From: Toxoplasma gondii ME49
Taxonomy: Eukaryota; Apicomplexa; Conoidasida; Eucoccidiorida; Sarcocystidae
Direction of reading: 5' to 3'
DNA length: 64,000 nucleotides
Assembly (NCBI RefSeq): GCF_000006565.2
Contig: NC_031475.1
Span: forward strand, 1,633,535 to 1,697,534
Shown: one piece after another, positions 47,575 through 60,000 of the stretch
How positions within the stretch are numbered: the first letter of the stretch is position 1
Layout: every line of letters begins with the position of its first letter
The notes under the pieces: model-generated
Told to the model about the DNA's origin: nothing
Databases searched by the model: none
The model's input: the letters and a program-made list of their open reading frames with translations, nothing else
Made by a program: the position numbers and the translations under genes

Positions 47575-50500
47575 TCTGCCTCAGAGCGGGAGGAAGAATC
47601 TGGAACGGAAAGAAGAGAACCCAGACGGCCTGCACTCTTTGATCTGCTCCGACGCACAACTCTGATCTTCGTCTCTTCTGCGACCTCGCCTGTTGCGCGT
47701 CTGTCTCGACCAGCAGTCAGTATGAAGCAGCGAAGAAGGAGATAGTGAGGGTGGAGAGAGGGAGATCAGGGAGAGACAGGAGAAAGGCAGAGAAGAGAAG
47801 ACGTAAATCGAGGAAGAGAGGAAGAAAAGCACAGGAGAGAGAGAGGCGGGAGAGAAGGAGAACAAACCCTGGAGACAGCGAAGAAGCGCTATAAAGAAGG
47901 CAATGACCTCAAAGCCCAGCGCAACGCATGGAGAGCTGGACTTCTCCAGCGACTGTCCGAGACAAACGCCTGCGCTCACTTTCTTAAGGAGTCCCCGTCT
48001 CCCCTATTTGGGGAAAAGGACAAAGGGGGAGAGGCAAGAAAACCAAACTTTTGCCTCTTCCCCCAGACAGAAGGGCAACTCAACAGCGGTCCCCACACAG
48101 GCAAGGGGACGCAGACAGTTTCAGAAGTCTAGGTCTCCTTCTTCACTTTCAGCAAGACCGGAGCATCCGAGAAGGCGAGTAGGGAAAAAGAAGACGAATC
48201 GTCCTCACTCTTCTTTTTGTGCAAAGGAGAGGAGCTCAAAACGAGAGGACAGAAAAGCCAACGCCGCGCGAAAAGGCCCCGTTTTTCTCACTCAACAACG
48301 CTGCATGCGCACGACTCGGCGCAGCTCGACGCGGAGAGAAAAAGACCCGGCAGGAGACGCCCTGGAGTCTCTTGGGAGTCTCCTGGAAGAACGAAGTATC
48401 TGTGGTGTTTCGCCGTTCATCCCATCCAGCTTTCGAGGAGAAGAGCGACACAAGCTGGACTGTTCCAACGGTTTGAGAAAACGCGTTTCTCCTCCTTCCG
48501 CGGGGAACTCGTGACAGCAACTCCTTCTCCTCTTGCTCGTGTGATCCAAACGCATACCGAGATCGGGAGAAGGGGAGACGCGACGGAGAGAAAAGAGCAG
48601 AGACCGGAGCTGTAGGATTCTCCATTTGGCGAGTTGCGGCCTTCTCGCCTGTCGGCAAGTCTCTCCTCAAGGAACACTGACCATGAAAAGCGAATGCGCC
48701 TCGATGTGGGCTACACACGCATGTGGATGGTTTCGTGCGAGGCTGTAAGACTTCTTTCCAGAAAAAGACCGAGACGAATTCTTTCTTTCTCGAGGCAGCA
48801 AACAAAAAACCTGGCCGCTCCATCAAGCTGCGTCTAGGCTTCGAAATCGCCTGTGAGGTAACTGTGTACTCCAACTCCACTGTCAGGACATCTTGGTGTC
48901 GGGCGAAGTTTTTCTTCAGAAAGTCGTGCCACCACAGAACGAAACAAAAGACACAAAATCCACCGACATTTGGAAATCGCTTCCTTCCTTCAATGTCACC
49001 GTCTCTCCTACTCACACGCGTCTGTACAGGTCCAGAGGGGTGGTGGTGTATACAGCAGCCGTAAACAACGCCATAGTTGGATCCACATTCAGAATCTACT
49101 TTCTCCGCTCTCGAGGGTCGCGCTACTTCATTGTTCCACCTTAAAATCCTCTTCAGAACGCCTTCCTGCTCTCGCAGTTGTGCGGGGAGACCTCCCCTCT
49201 TCTGTGTGTGAGAGCGTGTGACCCAGACGCATTCCACCGAAAGTGATGCCACTGTTGCCGTTGGTTTGTTTGGCGACATTCTCGTCGCGAAATCAAGCCT
49301 TTCTGCTTCCCTGTTTGCTGTCAACACTTTCCCAAGTATTTCCATTCTAAACGTCGCAGCAGATCGAAGTCCGACACTGTTAGCTGTCTTATGTCGTCCA
49401 GTGCTGACTTGCAGCAGCGGAAAGTTCTTCCCCGAACATCCGCTCTCTGCCTCTTACTCGTCTACGAGTCCTTGGGCAGTTCAAGACACGTAGGCGACTT
49501 CTTTTCCCGTATGCACTTCCGGTTCGCGTCTGTGAGTACATGGAGCCCTTGAAATTTGGATTTCTTTTCCGTGTACACCTAGCAGGACCTTTAGAAGCCC
49601 ACCTCTAAAGGAGGGGACATTCAAGGATAGCTCCAGTAAACAAAGACCCTCGAGATCTAAACCAGGAGTCCACCTCGCTGCATGTACTCTTCGGGAAAAG
49701 GTTGTTTATACCGACCCAAAAATCCCATTTTATAATGTGTGGAGTTCAGGACTTCTCGGCCACACCTTGAGTGACTGCACCAGCGTGGAATCTACGGAGG
49801 GTGACAAGCCTCCAGGAAAAACGAACGAAGTCCCCATTATAAACAGTCCATGAGTGGCGCGGAAACCAGAAACTTTAAAATGTTCAGTCGAGTCCCTTAC
49901 GAATGACAGACAACTGCTCAGCAGCTTCAAAATCTTGAGCCATAGCAACTCTTTAAGTTTTCGAGGAACTGGATGGGCTTGGGTGAAGAAGCTGTCGACA
50001 CTGTCCTCCGAACGAAATAGAGAATTTCCCATGACAGAGAAATTTGCGGAGCCCGGGAAAGGAACCTGACCACGGACGCAGGGAACCGCCATGCTTTTTT
50101 GACTTAGCCCTTTTCTAAAAAGTGTGTAGTCTACGAGTTGGACTTCCGGATAGGATCTTGAATGCCTTTGTTTACCGGCTTCAAGTTCTACTGTGCTTTT
50201 CATGACCAGGTGAAGGACAAAGTCCAGTGGTCCCCAGCGTATACTTGCAAGACAAGCGTGCTACTCGGACTTTCCAGGAGCGTTCAGTGCAGCTCGCAGA
50301 ACTTGGACCACGCAGTAAACAGATAAAAGATGCGATTCTTTTTCGACAGAGAGAACCGGTGCTTTCGGTTTGTCAGACTTGAAGTGCCCTCAGCAAACGA
50401 GTTCTTCTTTCCGTGCAATTAGTGGGCTTCTTGATTCCTATCAGAACTCCGGGAATTCGCAGCCTGCTGAACAAGTGTTTCAGGTGCTGTTTTCGATGCA

Positions 50501-50982
50501 TGCAAAATTGCATCCTTTGTTTTCTGGCGGCTGCAAAATGAGCCAAAAGCCAAGCAGACACACCCCGCAGGACGCATCCAGTTTATGCAGACGGCACACA
50601 GGCGCTCGTGCGCTTCATTCTATATGCCTCGCGTAAACGCCACCCTGGAAAATTTTCACTTTGCCCGAGAACCGCCCAAGGCGCATGCATGGAAGCAAAG
50701 AAAGCCCACGCAGAGAGTATCCACGAAGACCGCGCCCCCTGAGTTCGAGGAAACAACCAAAAAACACGCATGCAAAAACATACACCTCCTCGCGTCTAAG
50801 CTGTGGACCTGACCAATGCTTACATACAATAAACATATATATATATATATATATATATATAAATGTAAAAAAAATCTAAATGTATGTATAAACATATGTA
50901 TGTGTGTCTTTTGTTCCGTGACGAAACGAATCGCTGTCACTGGGAGAAGTGAGTTGTTACAGAAAGTTCCGGATGCCGAGCT
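47575..50982. other. Spacer between NOG1 and uL22, no gene recognised
   Basis: Holds the NOG1 5' region, then GA-rich sequence to about 48 kb. A 369-codon frame on the minus strand (48236-49345) has no family similarity and is not called as a gene. An inverted repeat CCTTTAGA/TCTAAAGG lies at 49588-49611. From about 49.5 to 50.4 kb the sequence lacks the GA/TA richness of its surroundings. A TA run sits at 50833-50862. Confidence 0.4.
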
Positions 50983-51191
50983 TCAGAGGTTTGCTTCTTC
51001 GATGACGGCGTCGGACGCGCCTCTCGCCTGCAGGACTTGGATCTTTCGCCGGCGACAATTTTCTTCGTACTTGCTCTTGAAGACTCGCCGAGCCAGGCAG
51101 TAGTCGAATTGCCGCGTTCGATCTAGCCACTTCAGTCTCTGAGAAAAAAGAAACATCCACGCTTCCACTCAGCAACTTCTTGCGCATATAC

Positions 51192-51224
<33 letters not shown>

Positions 51225-52573
51225 AATGTACAGATATCTATCTATATATGGCTGCGTCCACGGACTGGAGGACTCACACAGGCGACACGTACGTCGCTGC
51301 ATGCGTTTCTTTATCGCTCTCTCTGTCTGTCTGTTTGTGTGCATCTACACAAATGCGTATCTGCTTGTCGATCTCGACGGATATCGTCATGTCCGTTTAT
51401 GAACGAAGTTGAAGATCCGGAGGAACACCACACCCTTCCTGTTCTCTAGGACTGTGATCTCTGTGTGGGTCTACAGGGCGAGTGCGCCTGCGTTGTTCGC
51501 CGCGGTGAAGTCCTTTTTCGGTCGAGGGGTTTTGCGATTCGTTCCTCGTTCCTTCCGTGTTCCGAGTTTCCGCGACCTCCCCGTTTTTTCTGTTTCGCGA
51601 GTACCTTTCTGTGGAAGAAGCGCGTTTTGCTGTCGAGGAAAGGGTACCAGTCCCGCACAGCGTGCAGCCCGACGCGTTGGCCGGCGAGGGCGAGCCGCAT
51701 GTCGGTGGTGAGGCTCCTGGGGACGTGTTTGAGGATGAACAGTTTGTGAAAGTATTCGTCCATGGGATATTCTCGGAATCTGAGGACGACGGCGAACTTC
51801 CAGGTCTTGATCAAGTTCACCATGCGCAGCCTGAACTGCGGTCTCTTGATCTGGCCTTGGATGTTCAGCATGTAGCTCTCCACGTACACCCGAGAGATGT
51901 CTCCGCCCTGCTCGTGGATCTTCTTCCGCGACGCGTTCAGGAGATTCAGTAAGTAGTTGACCCGGTGCAGACAGAGCGAGGACAGCCAGTCGATGGCGTC
52001 GGTAATCTGCAAGCCTTTGATGATGGTGCAGTAGAGCAGCAGCTTCTTCTTCCCCAGCGGGATGTTCGCCTTCCGTTCCTCCCAGACGCGCCCGCCTCCC
52101 TTGCCTCGCCAGACAAAGTCAGCGTCTTCCCTCGCCTTCTCCGCCTCCTCGGCTTCTCGCACAGCTTTGCGCCTCAGCTTCAGTCGCTTCTGTCTGCTCG
52201 GCAACGCCGCGAACGGATCCAGCTTCGCGCCTTCGACTTTTGGAACAAAGAAATTCACCGTCTGACCGGGGTAGCGCCCGGTCTCCGCGACGATCTCCTT
52301 GAAGCGCTTCGCCTCCGCCTCCGCAGCGTCCACGAAGGAGACTGTCTCCGTCGTGAAACGCGGAAACAGGTGCCGGCGAAACGCGCGGCTCCGATTCATC
52401 GCCTTCACTTCCTGCTGCCGCCACCGCCACCAACCGGAGCGACGCCAAAACGGGTCGCGAATCCCTGGAGAAGGAAAAAAACGAACGAGAAAAACGCAAA
52501 GACGACCTGGAGGAACTTCCGTGTTGGATCCCGACGGAACCCCAGACATTTTCACCTGCTCTGGACAGTCCAC
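50983..52573 (-). CDS. Probable organellar ribosomal protein uL22 (mitochondrial L22), 2 exons
   Basis: Exons 52573-51605 and 51138-50983 join in phase 0 (CAC AGA AAG|AGA CTG) and encode up to 374 residues. Residues about 175-275 resemble the L22 fold: GKKKLLLYCTIIKGLQITDA aligns with the KVRLVADLIRGKKVSQA segment of bacterial L22, followed by LLNASRKKIHEQGGDISRVYV and KRPQFRLR at the basic hairpin. The surrounding 170-residue N-part and 90-residue C-part are typical of mitochondrial ribosomal proteins. The segment starting at Met59 (MNRSRAFRRHLFPRF, ATG at 52399) is Arg-rich without acidic residues, as a mitochondrial presequence would be, so Met59 may be the true start. A polypyrimidine-AG sequence just upstream (near 52464) could be a splice acceptor. 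Family assignment is by eye; the apicoplast is the alternative destination. Confidence 0.55.
51186..51250. repeat. TA microsatellite in uL22 intron
   Basis: Alternating TATA with occasional G, inside the single intron (51604-51139). Confidence 0.85.
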
Positions 52574-53094
52574 GCGGCCGGTGCTGGGCTGCAGACACCA
52601 GTCAGAACTTGGGCATGCGCAGACCGAAAGTCACAGGCAAAACGGTAAGGCAGAAGAAGGACTGTGGCCGACAGTGAGAGAAACGAGAGCCCCGAGGAGA
52701 AGGCGAAAAAAACCTAGAGAGAACGAGAGCAGAGAGGTAAAACGGAGAGAGAAAGTAGAGCAGAGGATAACATCGGTCAGATACAGCGGTGTGGGCCTTT
52801 CCCCGTCTAGGTAACCGCCGCTTCGGTTCGGAACTCGAACGCTGTTGCCTGGCGTCTCCAAAGTATTTTTATGTGACATTTTCCCCCCTCTGTTTCTCAG
52901 ACGACACCACCCCAGCTGAAAACCTCCACATCTTCTCTCTCGTTGCATGCGAATCAAAAGACGCGTTCCCAATTACTGAGATTCGCGAATCCTTGCTCGC
53001 ATGCAACCTCAAAGAGACTTCCACGCCATGCGTAAATTCTTCCATCTCCTCACTTTTCACACATGCCCGTATATGTACACGGGACACAGCACAT

Positions 53095-53192
53095 ATACAA
53101 ATATATATATATATATGTATATAAATATATATAAATATATATATATATAAATATATATAAATATATATATATATATTTATATATATATATGG
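53095..53192. repeat. TA-rich microsatellite
   Basis: Imperfect repeats of TATATAAATA over about 100 bases. Confidence 0.9.
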
Positions 53193-53805
53193 ATAGGAAC
53201 TTGTGAAAGGTATGTCTTACACCACTACGGTACATGCAATGTCTCGCAAGCGCTGACGGCGACGGAGACTTGGGCGGGTGTGCGACTTACGTCTTTTCGT
53301 ATTTGGGAGTCCAGAGGAGAAGCAGCGAGTGAGGAGGAGAGAAGCGGCCTGGCTTCTGTCTCGAGCACCGCAGAGGGCGGGAGAAAGCAGAGAAGAGAAG
53401 CGAGCATGGCTTCCAAGAGAAACGCTGCGCATGCATCTCGTCGCACTCCACTGTTCAGTCCGAGTCCCGGAAAGCGAAGGATGCGAGGGAGAGAGGAGGA
53501 AAGACTGAGAAGAGGAGAGACAGTGAGAAGACCTGGAGACGAGGGAGGACGTCACGGCAGCTGCGGAGGAAAGAGAATCCGAGACACGAGGATGCGCTGC
53601 GCAGACGGTCGCCGACACTGTTGTCACACTCCTGTCGCCGCACACAGCTTGGCGGAGAAAAGCCGAACGGAGAGAATGAGGAGAAACGGGAGAAAACCGA
53701 CAGGCAGCCTCCGGGGAAGGAGACGAAGGAGGGAGAGAAGGACGACGAGGATGGGTGCGACACAGCCTGGGCACTGGATATGGAGAAGAAGACGACAAAG
53801 CAGAG

Positions 53806-53900
53806 AGAGAAGACACGAGAGAAGAAGAAGACGAGAGAGAAGAAGAAGACGAGAGAGAAGAAGAAGACGAGAGAGAAGAAGAAGACGAGAGAGAAGACGA
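53806..53900. repeat. 18-bp GA-rich tandem repeat, about 4-5 copies
   Basis: The unit GAAGAAGAAGACGAGAGA begins at 53821, 53839, 53857 and 53875 with partial copies on both sides. The period is a multiple of three, which creates long but meaningless open frames. Confidence 0.9.
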
Positions 53901-56896
53901 AGGAGCAGAAAGAAAAGAAGAGAGAAGAGAAGAACGAGGCGACCAGGGTCGAGGTATGAGAAGCCCCGGAGAGGAGGGGCGAAGGCGGCTTGCCATCTTT
54001 TGTCACTTTCCTTTTTAAAAGATTTGAACTGACATGTCTTTCTTCGAAAGTTCTTCCGTCTCGCTGTGCCTCTCTCTTTGGACCTCTGGTTACTCGCTAC
54101 TTGCTCTCCTGACTTCACTTCCTGCCTCTCTTCAGTCTCTATAGTGCCTCCGCATAAGTTCTACTCGCACAGAGAAAAGATGACGAAGAAGACGAGGAGA
54201 GGAAGGAAACGAGAGAAAAGACGAGAAAGAAGACGAGGGAGAGGGAGAAGGGAGGGGGGGAGAAGACGGGCAAGGGGAGTTAAGTCAAGCGAGAACGGAA
54301 CAAGAAAGAAGCAAAAAAAAAGCGACAGACGATGGAGAAGACGAGGAGGGAAGGGAGGAAGAGAGAGGGACCCGAGGAAATGGATAAAAATGTAAATTTT
54401 GGGAGAGAATAAGTTTTTTTCTCAGGTTTTCAACGCGTGGCGGGAGAGACAGTTGGCGTCGCCCGCGGAAATGTACGTAGAGCGAAAAACGACCAACAAC
54501 AGAGAATGGTGTGTTCCTTTCACTCTTTTTCAGAAAAAGAGAGCTCTCTGTTGTGTGGAGAATTCCTTTTTCGCGTCAAGGGAACGGACGAGGACCAAGC
54601 AAACATGGGTCAACGCACATGCAATCTGCATGCTGCTCGATCAGCGTCGTCTGTCCGCGGCGACGAGGTTCCTTCGAAACTCTAACACCCTTGTTCGTGA
54701 TCAGATCCTCTTCCTGCAGATGTCTAATTTGCTCTCCTTTCCCCCCTCGGTGTGCTCTGCCTCGACGAACATCCATGAGCAGTTCCTCACCGGTTTTAAG
54801 GGGGAGGAAAGACAGCATGCCGTCTCCGTGCTTGGGACTTCCTTCTCTCTGTTTTTCCACTGCTGCCTGGGAGGTCCCCACCGGTCTCCTTCTCTTCAAC
54901 GTTTCCTTCTATCGTGCGCTATCTCTTTCATCTGTGTCCTTCCCTTTTTTCTCTCGCTCTCTCTCTTAGTGGCTCCTCGGTGTCTTTCCTCTGTCAGGCT
55001 CTTGCGTTCTCGCCTCTCTCTCCCCCTCTGTCTCTCTTCTGTCTCCTCTCTTTCTTCTCCCTCTCTGTATCTCTTCTCTCGGCGCTCCGGCTCTCTTCGC
55101 AGAGAAGAGGCAGTGAAGCTGCTGTTTGCCGCTCCTCAGCACACTCTTGCGACTCCTGCTTCCTGGAACCGGAGAACGTGGACGCTGAGGGTCGCTGAAA
55201 GGCTAAACGTTCGTTGACTTTCTCTGGCATTTATTTCAGCTGAGAACCGTAGGTGAACTCGAAATGTCAGTTTCAGCGCAGACGCCCTTTTCTGTGCCCC
55301 AGCGTGGAAGTAATCGAGAAAAGGTGCCTTTCCCCGTAGAACGCACGGAGTGCACCTCACCCTTAACTAGAAAGCCGCATGTTCTCACTCCAGAAAGGCG
55401 CTGGCGACCAGAGAAGTTCATCTGAACTGGTTGTTCCAGGCTCAGAAGCCTCAGCGCTGTTGCAGTTCGTCTTTGACAGTTGTGCAGCAGGACAGGAGAC
55501 AGTTCATTTGCCGCTTCCATTGTACCTCGTTGACGAATAGTCGCACAGGCGTTCTTGTCGGTAGACGGAGGACAACACTATTTTATCGCACGGTTTTGCC
55601 GTCTTTTCTCGGTGTCGAAGTCGCCTACTGAGTGGAACTCCGAAAAGAGGCAATTTTTCTTTGAAAAAAGCGTCCTCCCACTTAAGCCCAGCTCCCCCCC
55701 CCCCTCGTCGTGCGCTCTGCTCGACTGTGGGTGCGTAGTGACACGATCTCCGACGGTTTTCCTCTGTTTCCGAAAAGAGGTACAGACCAACCGAGGAACA
55801 AGGCATGCACTGCTGCGCTGCGTAGATTTCGACTTCTTTTGAGTGTACAGTCCCGAGCAAGTTCGAGCTCTACCCAGAATTCTTTCGGGACTGCGTGCCA
55901 AAGATAGCGAAGTGTGCGGTGAATCCAATACGCGAAGGGCGCTGGCGGAAAAAGCTGGCTGTTGAGAGATTTGCCGCTTCTGTGTTCGCCCACATGGACT
56001 TTTGATGTGACACTTGTAAACAGAAACAGAAGACTCTACAGAAAGGGAAGTCACGAAGCGTAGAGGCGCGAAAGATACGTGAGAAACGGAGCGCCGTTTC
56101 CGAGATGAGGAAACGAGGAACATGGAAACGCGCAGAAGCGCGCTGCGAACCGCCCAGCCGCAGAACAGCCGGCCGTCAGAAACGGCGAAGCGGCTTCTCA
56201 AGAAATCACCTAAAGTGTCTGGGAAGTGTGGATGCTGGCTCCCGTTTGTGCAGTGCCTCGTAAATCCACTACCGTTTCCGCGTTCCTGCAGGCCGCAGAC
56301 GCCCACAGTTGTCCGTCAGACTCCTTCCTTGTTTCCCCCTCAGCGTTTCGACTACTCAGTGTGCTCTTTCCATGCACTCTGTTTTCCTCGCGCATGCAGT
56401 CTTGTCCGTAAACTCTCGAATTCCAAGCCCACGGCCCTGCCTTGCAAATGCCTCAGACACAAACCGATGTGTGGAGATGTCTGGTGCTACCTTTGTGATT
56501 AATATCGGTAGATGCGCACTGACGCATGCAGATTTGTAGGCGCCTGGCATGCAGTTGTGCATATCCCGCGAGTTTCCTTTTCCTCGAGGCTGCATGTCGA
56601 TGGCGACGGAACACACTCAAGAGGGACTGCGGACATTCTCAGGACCTAAAAATAAATTCAACGAAAAAAATCCTCTAGTTGACAGGCGCATCCTCCCCAA
56701 GTTCGGATGCTGCAACCACATCTCCAAAGACAGCGCCTTGCCCCCACTACTCCATGTGTCTTGCCGCACCAGGAAGTGCATGCGATTCAAAAACCATTCT
56801 GTCCAGGTTGCTTTGTCTCCGACTACACCTTCTCTCGACGCCATTCCCCGCCTTCTCTCTACCTGTTGACCTCTCTTTCTCTTTCTCTAAACACAT

Positions 56897-56992
56897 ACAC
56901 ACATATATATACTTGTATATGTGCATGTATCTATGTATCTATGTATCTATATACATATATATATATATATATATTTGTATATATGTATGTAT
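56897..56992. repeat. TA/TG-rich microsatellite
   Basis: Mixed TATG, TATC and pure TA repeats just downstream of the ABHD17-like stop codon. Confidence 0.85.
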
Positions 56993-57061
56993 CGAGGTCA
57001 GCAACTGTTTGCCCCCTTTTCCACGCGTGCGCTGTCTCTCTGTCGATGCGTAACTTTCTTC

Positions 57062-60000
57062 TTATGAAGTGTGGGCGTTTTCTGTTCCGTCTCGGGTGAC
57101 CTCGCGTAGCGCTTCACCCCTGATTTCATCGAGAGAGCCTTTAGAGAAGAGTCCGCTTTCGAGTATGTGCGAGAAACGCCTGGACGCGGCGAGGCCGTCT
57201 TCAGAGTCCTTCTGCGCGTTCTCGTCGCGTTCTCTCTGACCATGTGTGAGTGCGACGTCTCGCTGGCCTCCCTTGGACCCTGTCGCTGTGGCAATTAAGT
57301 TTCCGAGAGCAGAGTTGCTCCGGTCGACCGCATGCGTCGTCGCCGCCACGACCGCGGGGCCTCCGCGAGAGGCCTCAACGACCGCCTCTGTCGCAGGCGA
57401 CTGAGAGTCTTCGAGCGCTTCCTTCGCCTCTGCCAGTCTCTCTGGAGAGACGGGAGAAGAGGGCAAACTCGAGAGAGCTGCACTTGCTGCAGAAGTCGCT
57501 GAAGCTGCTTCCGCGGCCGGCGAAGCCCCCGAAGCCTCAAGGGTCTGGAGCTGCCACACCGGCGCCTCCCTCACGTACGCAGGAATCGAGACCCGCACTG
57601 CAGGCGCATTCGCGGCCAAACTCTTGTCTTGCAGAAACGTCTCCATCGGCTTGCCTAGGTCCTGGGGAAGAAGGACAGAAGACAAAAAACGAGCCTCTGG
57701 GGGCGCAACAGTGTCGGAGACGGTTTCCGCCAAGGTCCGAGGGAAACCGGAAAAAACAGACGCCATGGAGGTGACGGAACGGCGGAGAGAGAAAGAGAAA
57801 GGCGCGGTGAACGAGAGAGGGCAGGGGCAGAGGAGAACGGGGAACGAAGAGAGACGACGAAGGAAACAGAGACAAACAGGGAGAAAGAAGCAACAGAGAC
57901 AGACAGGATAGAAAAGGTCCCATGGAAATCAGAAAGTCTCGAAAGAAACTGGAAACGAGAAACAGAACCTCGTTCCTCGCCTGGTCGACACTCACCGACC
58001 CGCCTATGCCGAGACGAGTCTTCCAGCCTTCCACTGTAGACGCCAGGAGCACATCCCTCGGACCCCGAAAACCATATTCACTCTCTTTCTCTCCACTGCA
58101 TGCTTCAAAATGTTGAGTCAAAAACACGGTTCTCTACTCATCAGCTTTGAAATACAAATGCGCAAAACCTAAATACCTAGATGCATATACAGATATACGT
58201 ATATGTAGACATATTCAATATATATATATATATTTATATATTTATATATATATATATATAAAGTATGTAAGCACTTATACCCATCTGCATTGGTATACAT
58301 ATGTATATATATATATATATGTAGCATTGTGGCTCGCGGCCCTTTGCTGAGTGCTTACATCGATGATGTAGTAGCTGTTGTGGGAGGAGTCTGCAGGGAA
58401 GAATCCCTCTTTTTTCTCGGATTTGTAAGCTTCGAAGAGTCTCCGGCCGTGGCTGGTGGGGATGACCTCGTCGTCCAGTCCGTGGACGATCAGAAGAGGA
58501 CAGGAGGCTGCCCCCATTTTCTCCAGGTTCGCTGCGTTGCTCCAGTGATTTGAAATCAACCAGGTCCCGAGAGAAGCATATTCTGAATGCAGAAAAAACA
58601 GTCTCCAGTCTTTCTTCGAGATACGCGGGCAACAAAGAACTTCTGTATACTCACACAGAAGGTTTCATCTCTCGCTCTCTTTCTAGGCATCTCTCGCTAC
58701 TGAGTTCTCTCTGCGTCTCTGCAACTGCGCGTATGAATCCGCCAGACTCTCTCTCTCTGTGTCTTTCTACGCGTCTCCGTACACCCCTGTCAGCCTCTAC
58801 GTCAAGACAGTTTGTGTATCTCCTTCAGGTACCAGCATCTGTATGTCTCCACGTCTGTCTGTCTCCCCACTTTTCTCTGCGTCTTTCGCCCAACCTGTCT
58901 GTCGAGCTCTCTACGCATCTCTCTGTCCATGCGTAGATGAATGCATGCAGAGAGGAGGAGCGACAGCAGTGGATTCCTATCGTGAGAAGAGAAGAAGCGT
59001 AGCAAGAGGAAAGGAGTTGAATACAGCGAGAACGGAACCGCAGTTCCAGCACGGCCAACAACGCCCTCATCCAGGTAGCAGACTGAGAAGAGCTCCGGGC
59101 CGCAAAGCGATCCATTTGGTAAAAGACTGCGTTTTCTGCCTTGGGGAACTCTTCTCGAATGGCACGAGAGGCCACAGACAGAGAGAGAGGGAGGGAAAGC
59201 CAAAGAAGCAAACAGGCTGGGAAGCGACCAGAATACAGGCAGCCTCTCCGAAGTCACTGACCTTGTACGATCTTGTGCACAGTGATGTAGGGCGCATGCA
59301 GAACGACGCCTCCAATGTGAACATTCTCCTCGGCCAAGGCCGCCGCCAAGTAGCTCGCTGGGCCTGCGAGGAAAAACCGCGAAAACTCCACGAACATGGA
59401 ACGAGCTGCGACGGATTCTCTGGGAAATGAAGGCCGTTCTTGCCTCGAGCAGTGCCCAGACGCTTGGACATCACTGGACACCAACTCCACAGAAGAGACG
59501 CACGCAGTTTCTGTCTCCAGGTATTCCGAAGAAACCACGGCGTCGACCGTCCGAGAAAAACGGAGGACAAGGCACAAAGAAAACAAGAGACACTAAAAGA
59601 AAGAGACGCAGCAGAACGGAAGGAAACAAAGGGCGGAGAGGGACATAGAAAGAGAGAGATCGACAGAGAAGGAGCTACAGAGAGAGAAACAGCGAGGGAG
59701 AGGAAGGAAGAGCGGAAAAAGAGATCGACAGAGAAGGAGAAAGAGATACACAGAACTACACAGACAGAGACATAGAAAGAGATAGGAAGAGACAGAAAGA
59801 GGACACAGTCAGCAGCGGGCGGGGATGATACGCCGCTAGACATCAGGCAGGCTTTGGAAAAACCAATTAGGCGTTGACTGTTTGAGTGTGTCTTGCTTGT
59901 TTCGACGGAGAGTCTTCTCTGGAGTTTCGCCGTTGTTGCCGCATATTGGCCTCTCTGTCCCTTGCGTCTCTTCCCTCAACTGTCTCTCGCTCTTGTCTTC

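Larger units (their letters stand above)
52574..57061. other. Spacer between uL22 and the ABHD17-like gene, low complexity
   Basis: No gene recognised over 4.5 kb. It contains a TA-rich run (53095-53192), a GA-rich domain (53300-54380) with an 18-bp tandem repeat, a pyrimidine-rich patch near 54.9-55.1 kb and a TA/TG run (56897-56992). Long open frames at 53.2-54.1 kb on both strands are by-products of the GA repeat. Confidence 0.45.

Noticed and set aside
48236..49345. 369-codon open frame on the minus strand upstream of NOG1
   Set aside because: No domain or family similarity and no codon-level sign of protein. It could be leader sequence or chance; RNA and peptide evidence would be needed.
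53280..54118. Long Arg/Glu-rich and Ser/Leu-rich frames on both strands
   Set aside because: They are produced by the 18-bp GA-rich repeat, whose period is a multiple of three, and appear in several frames at once.
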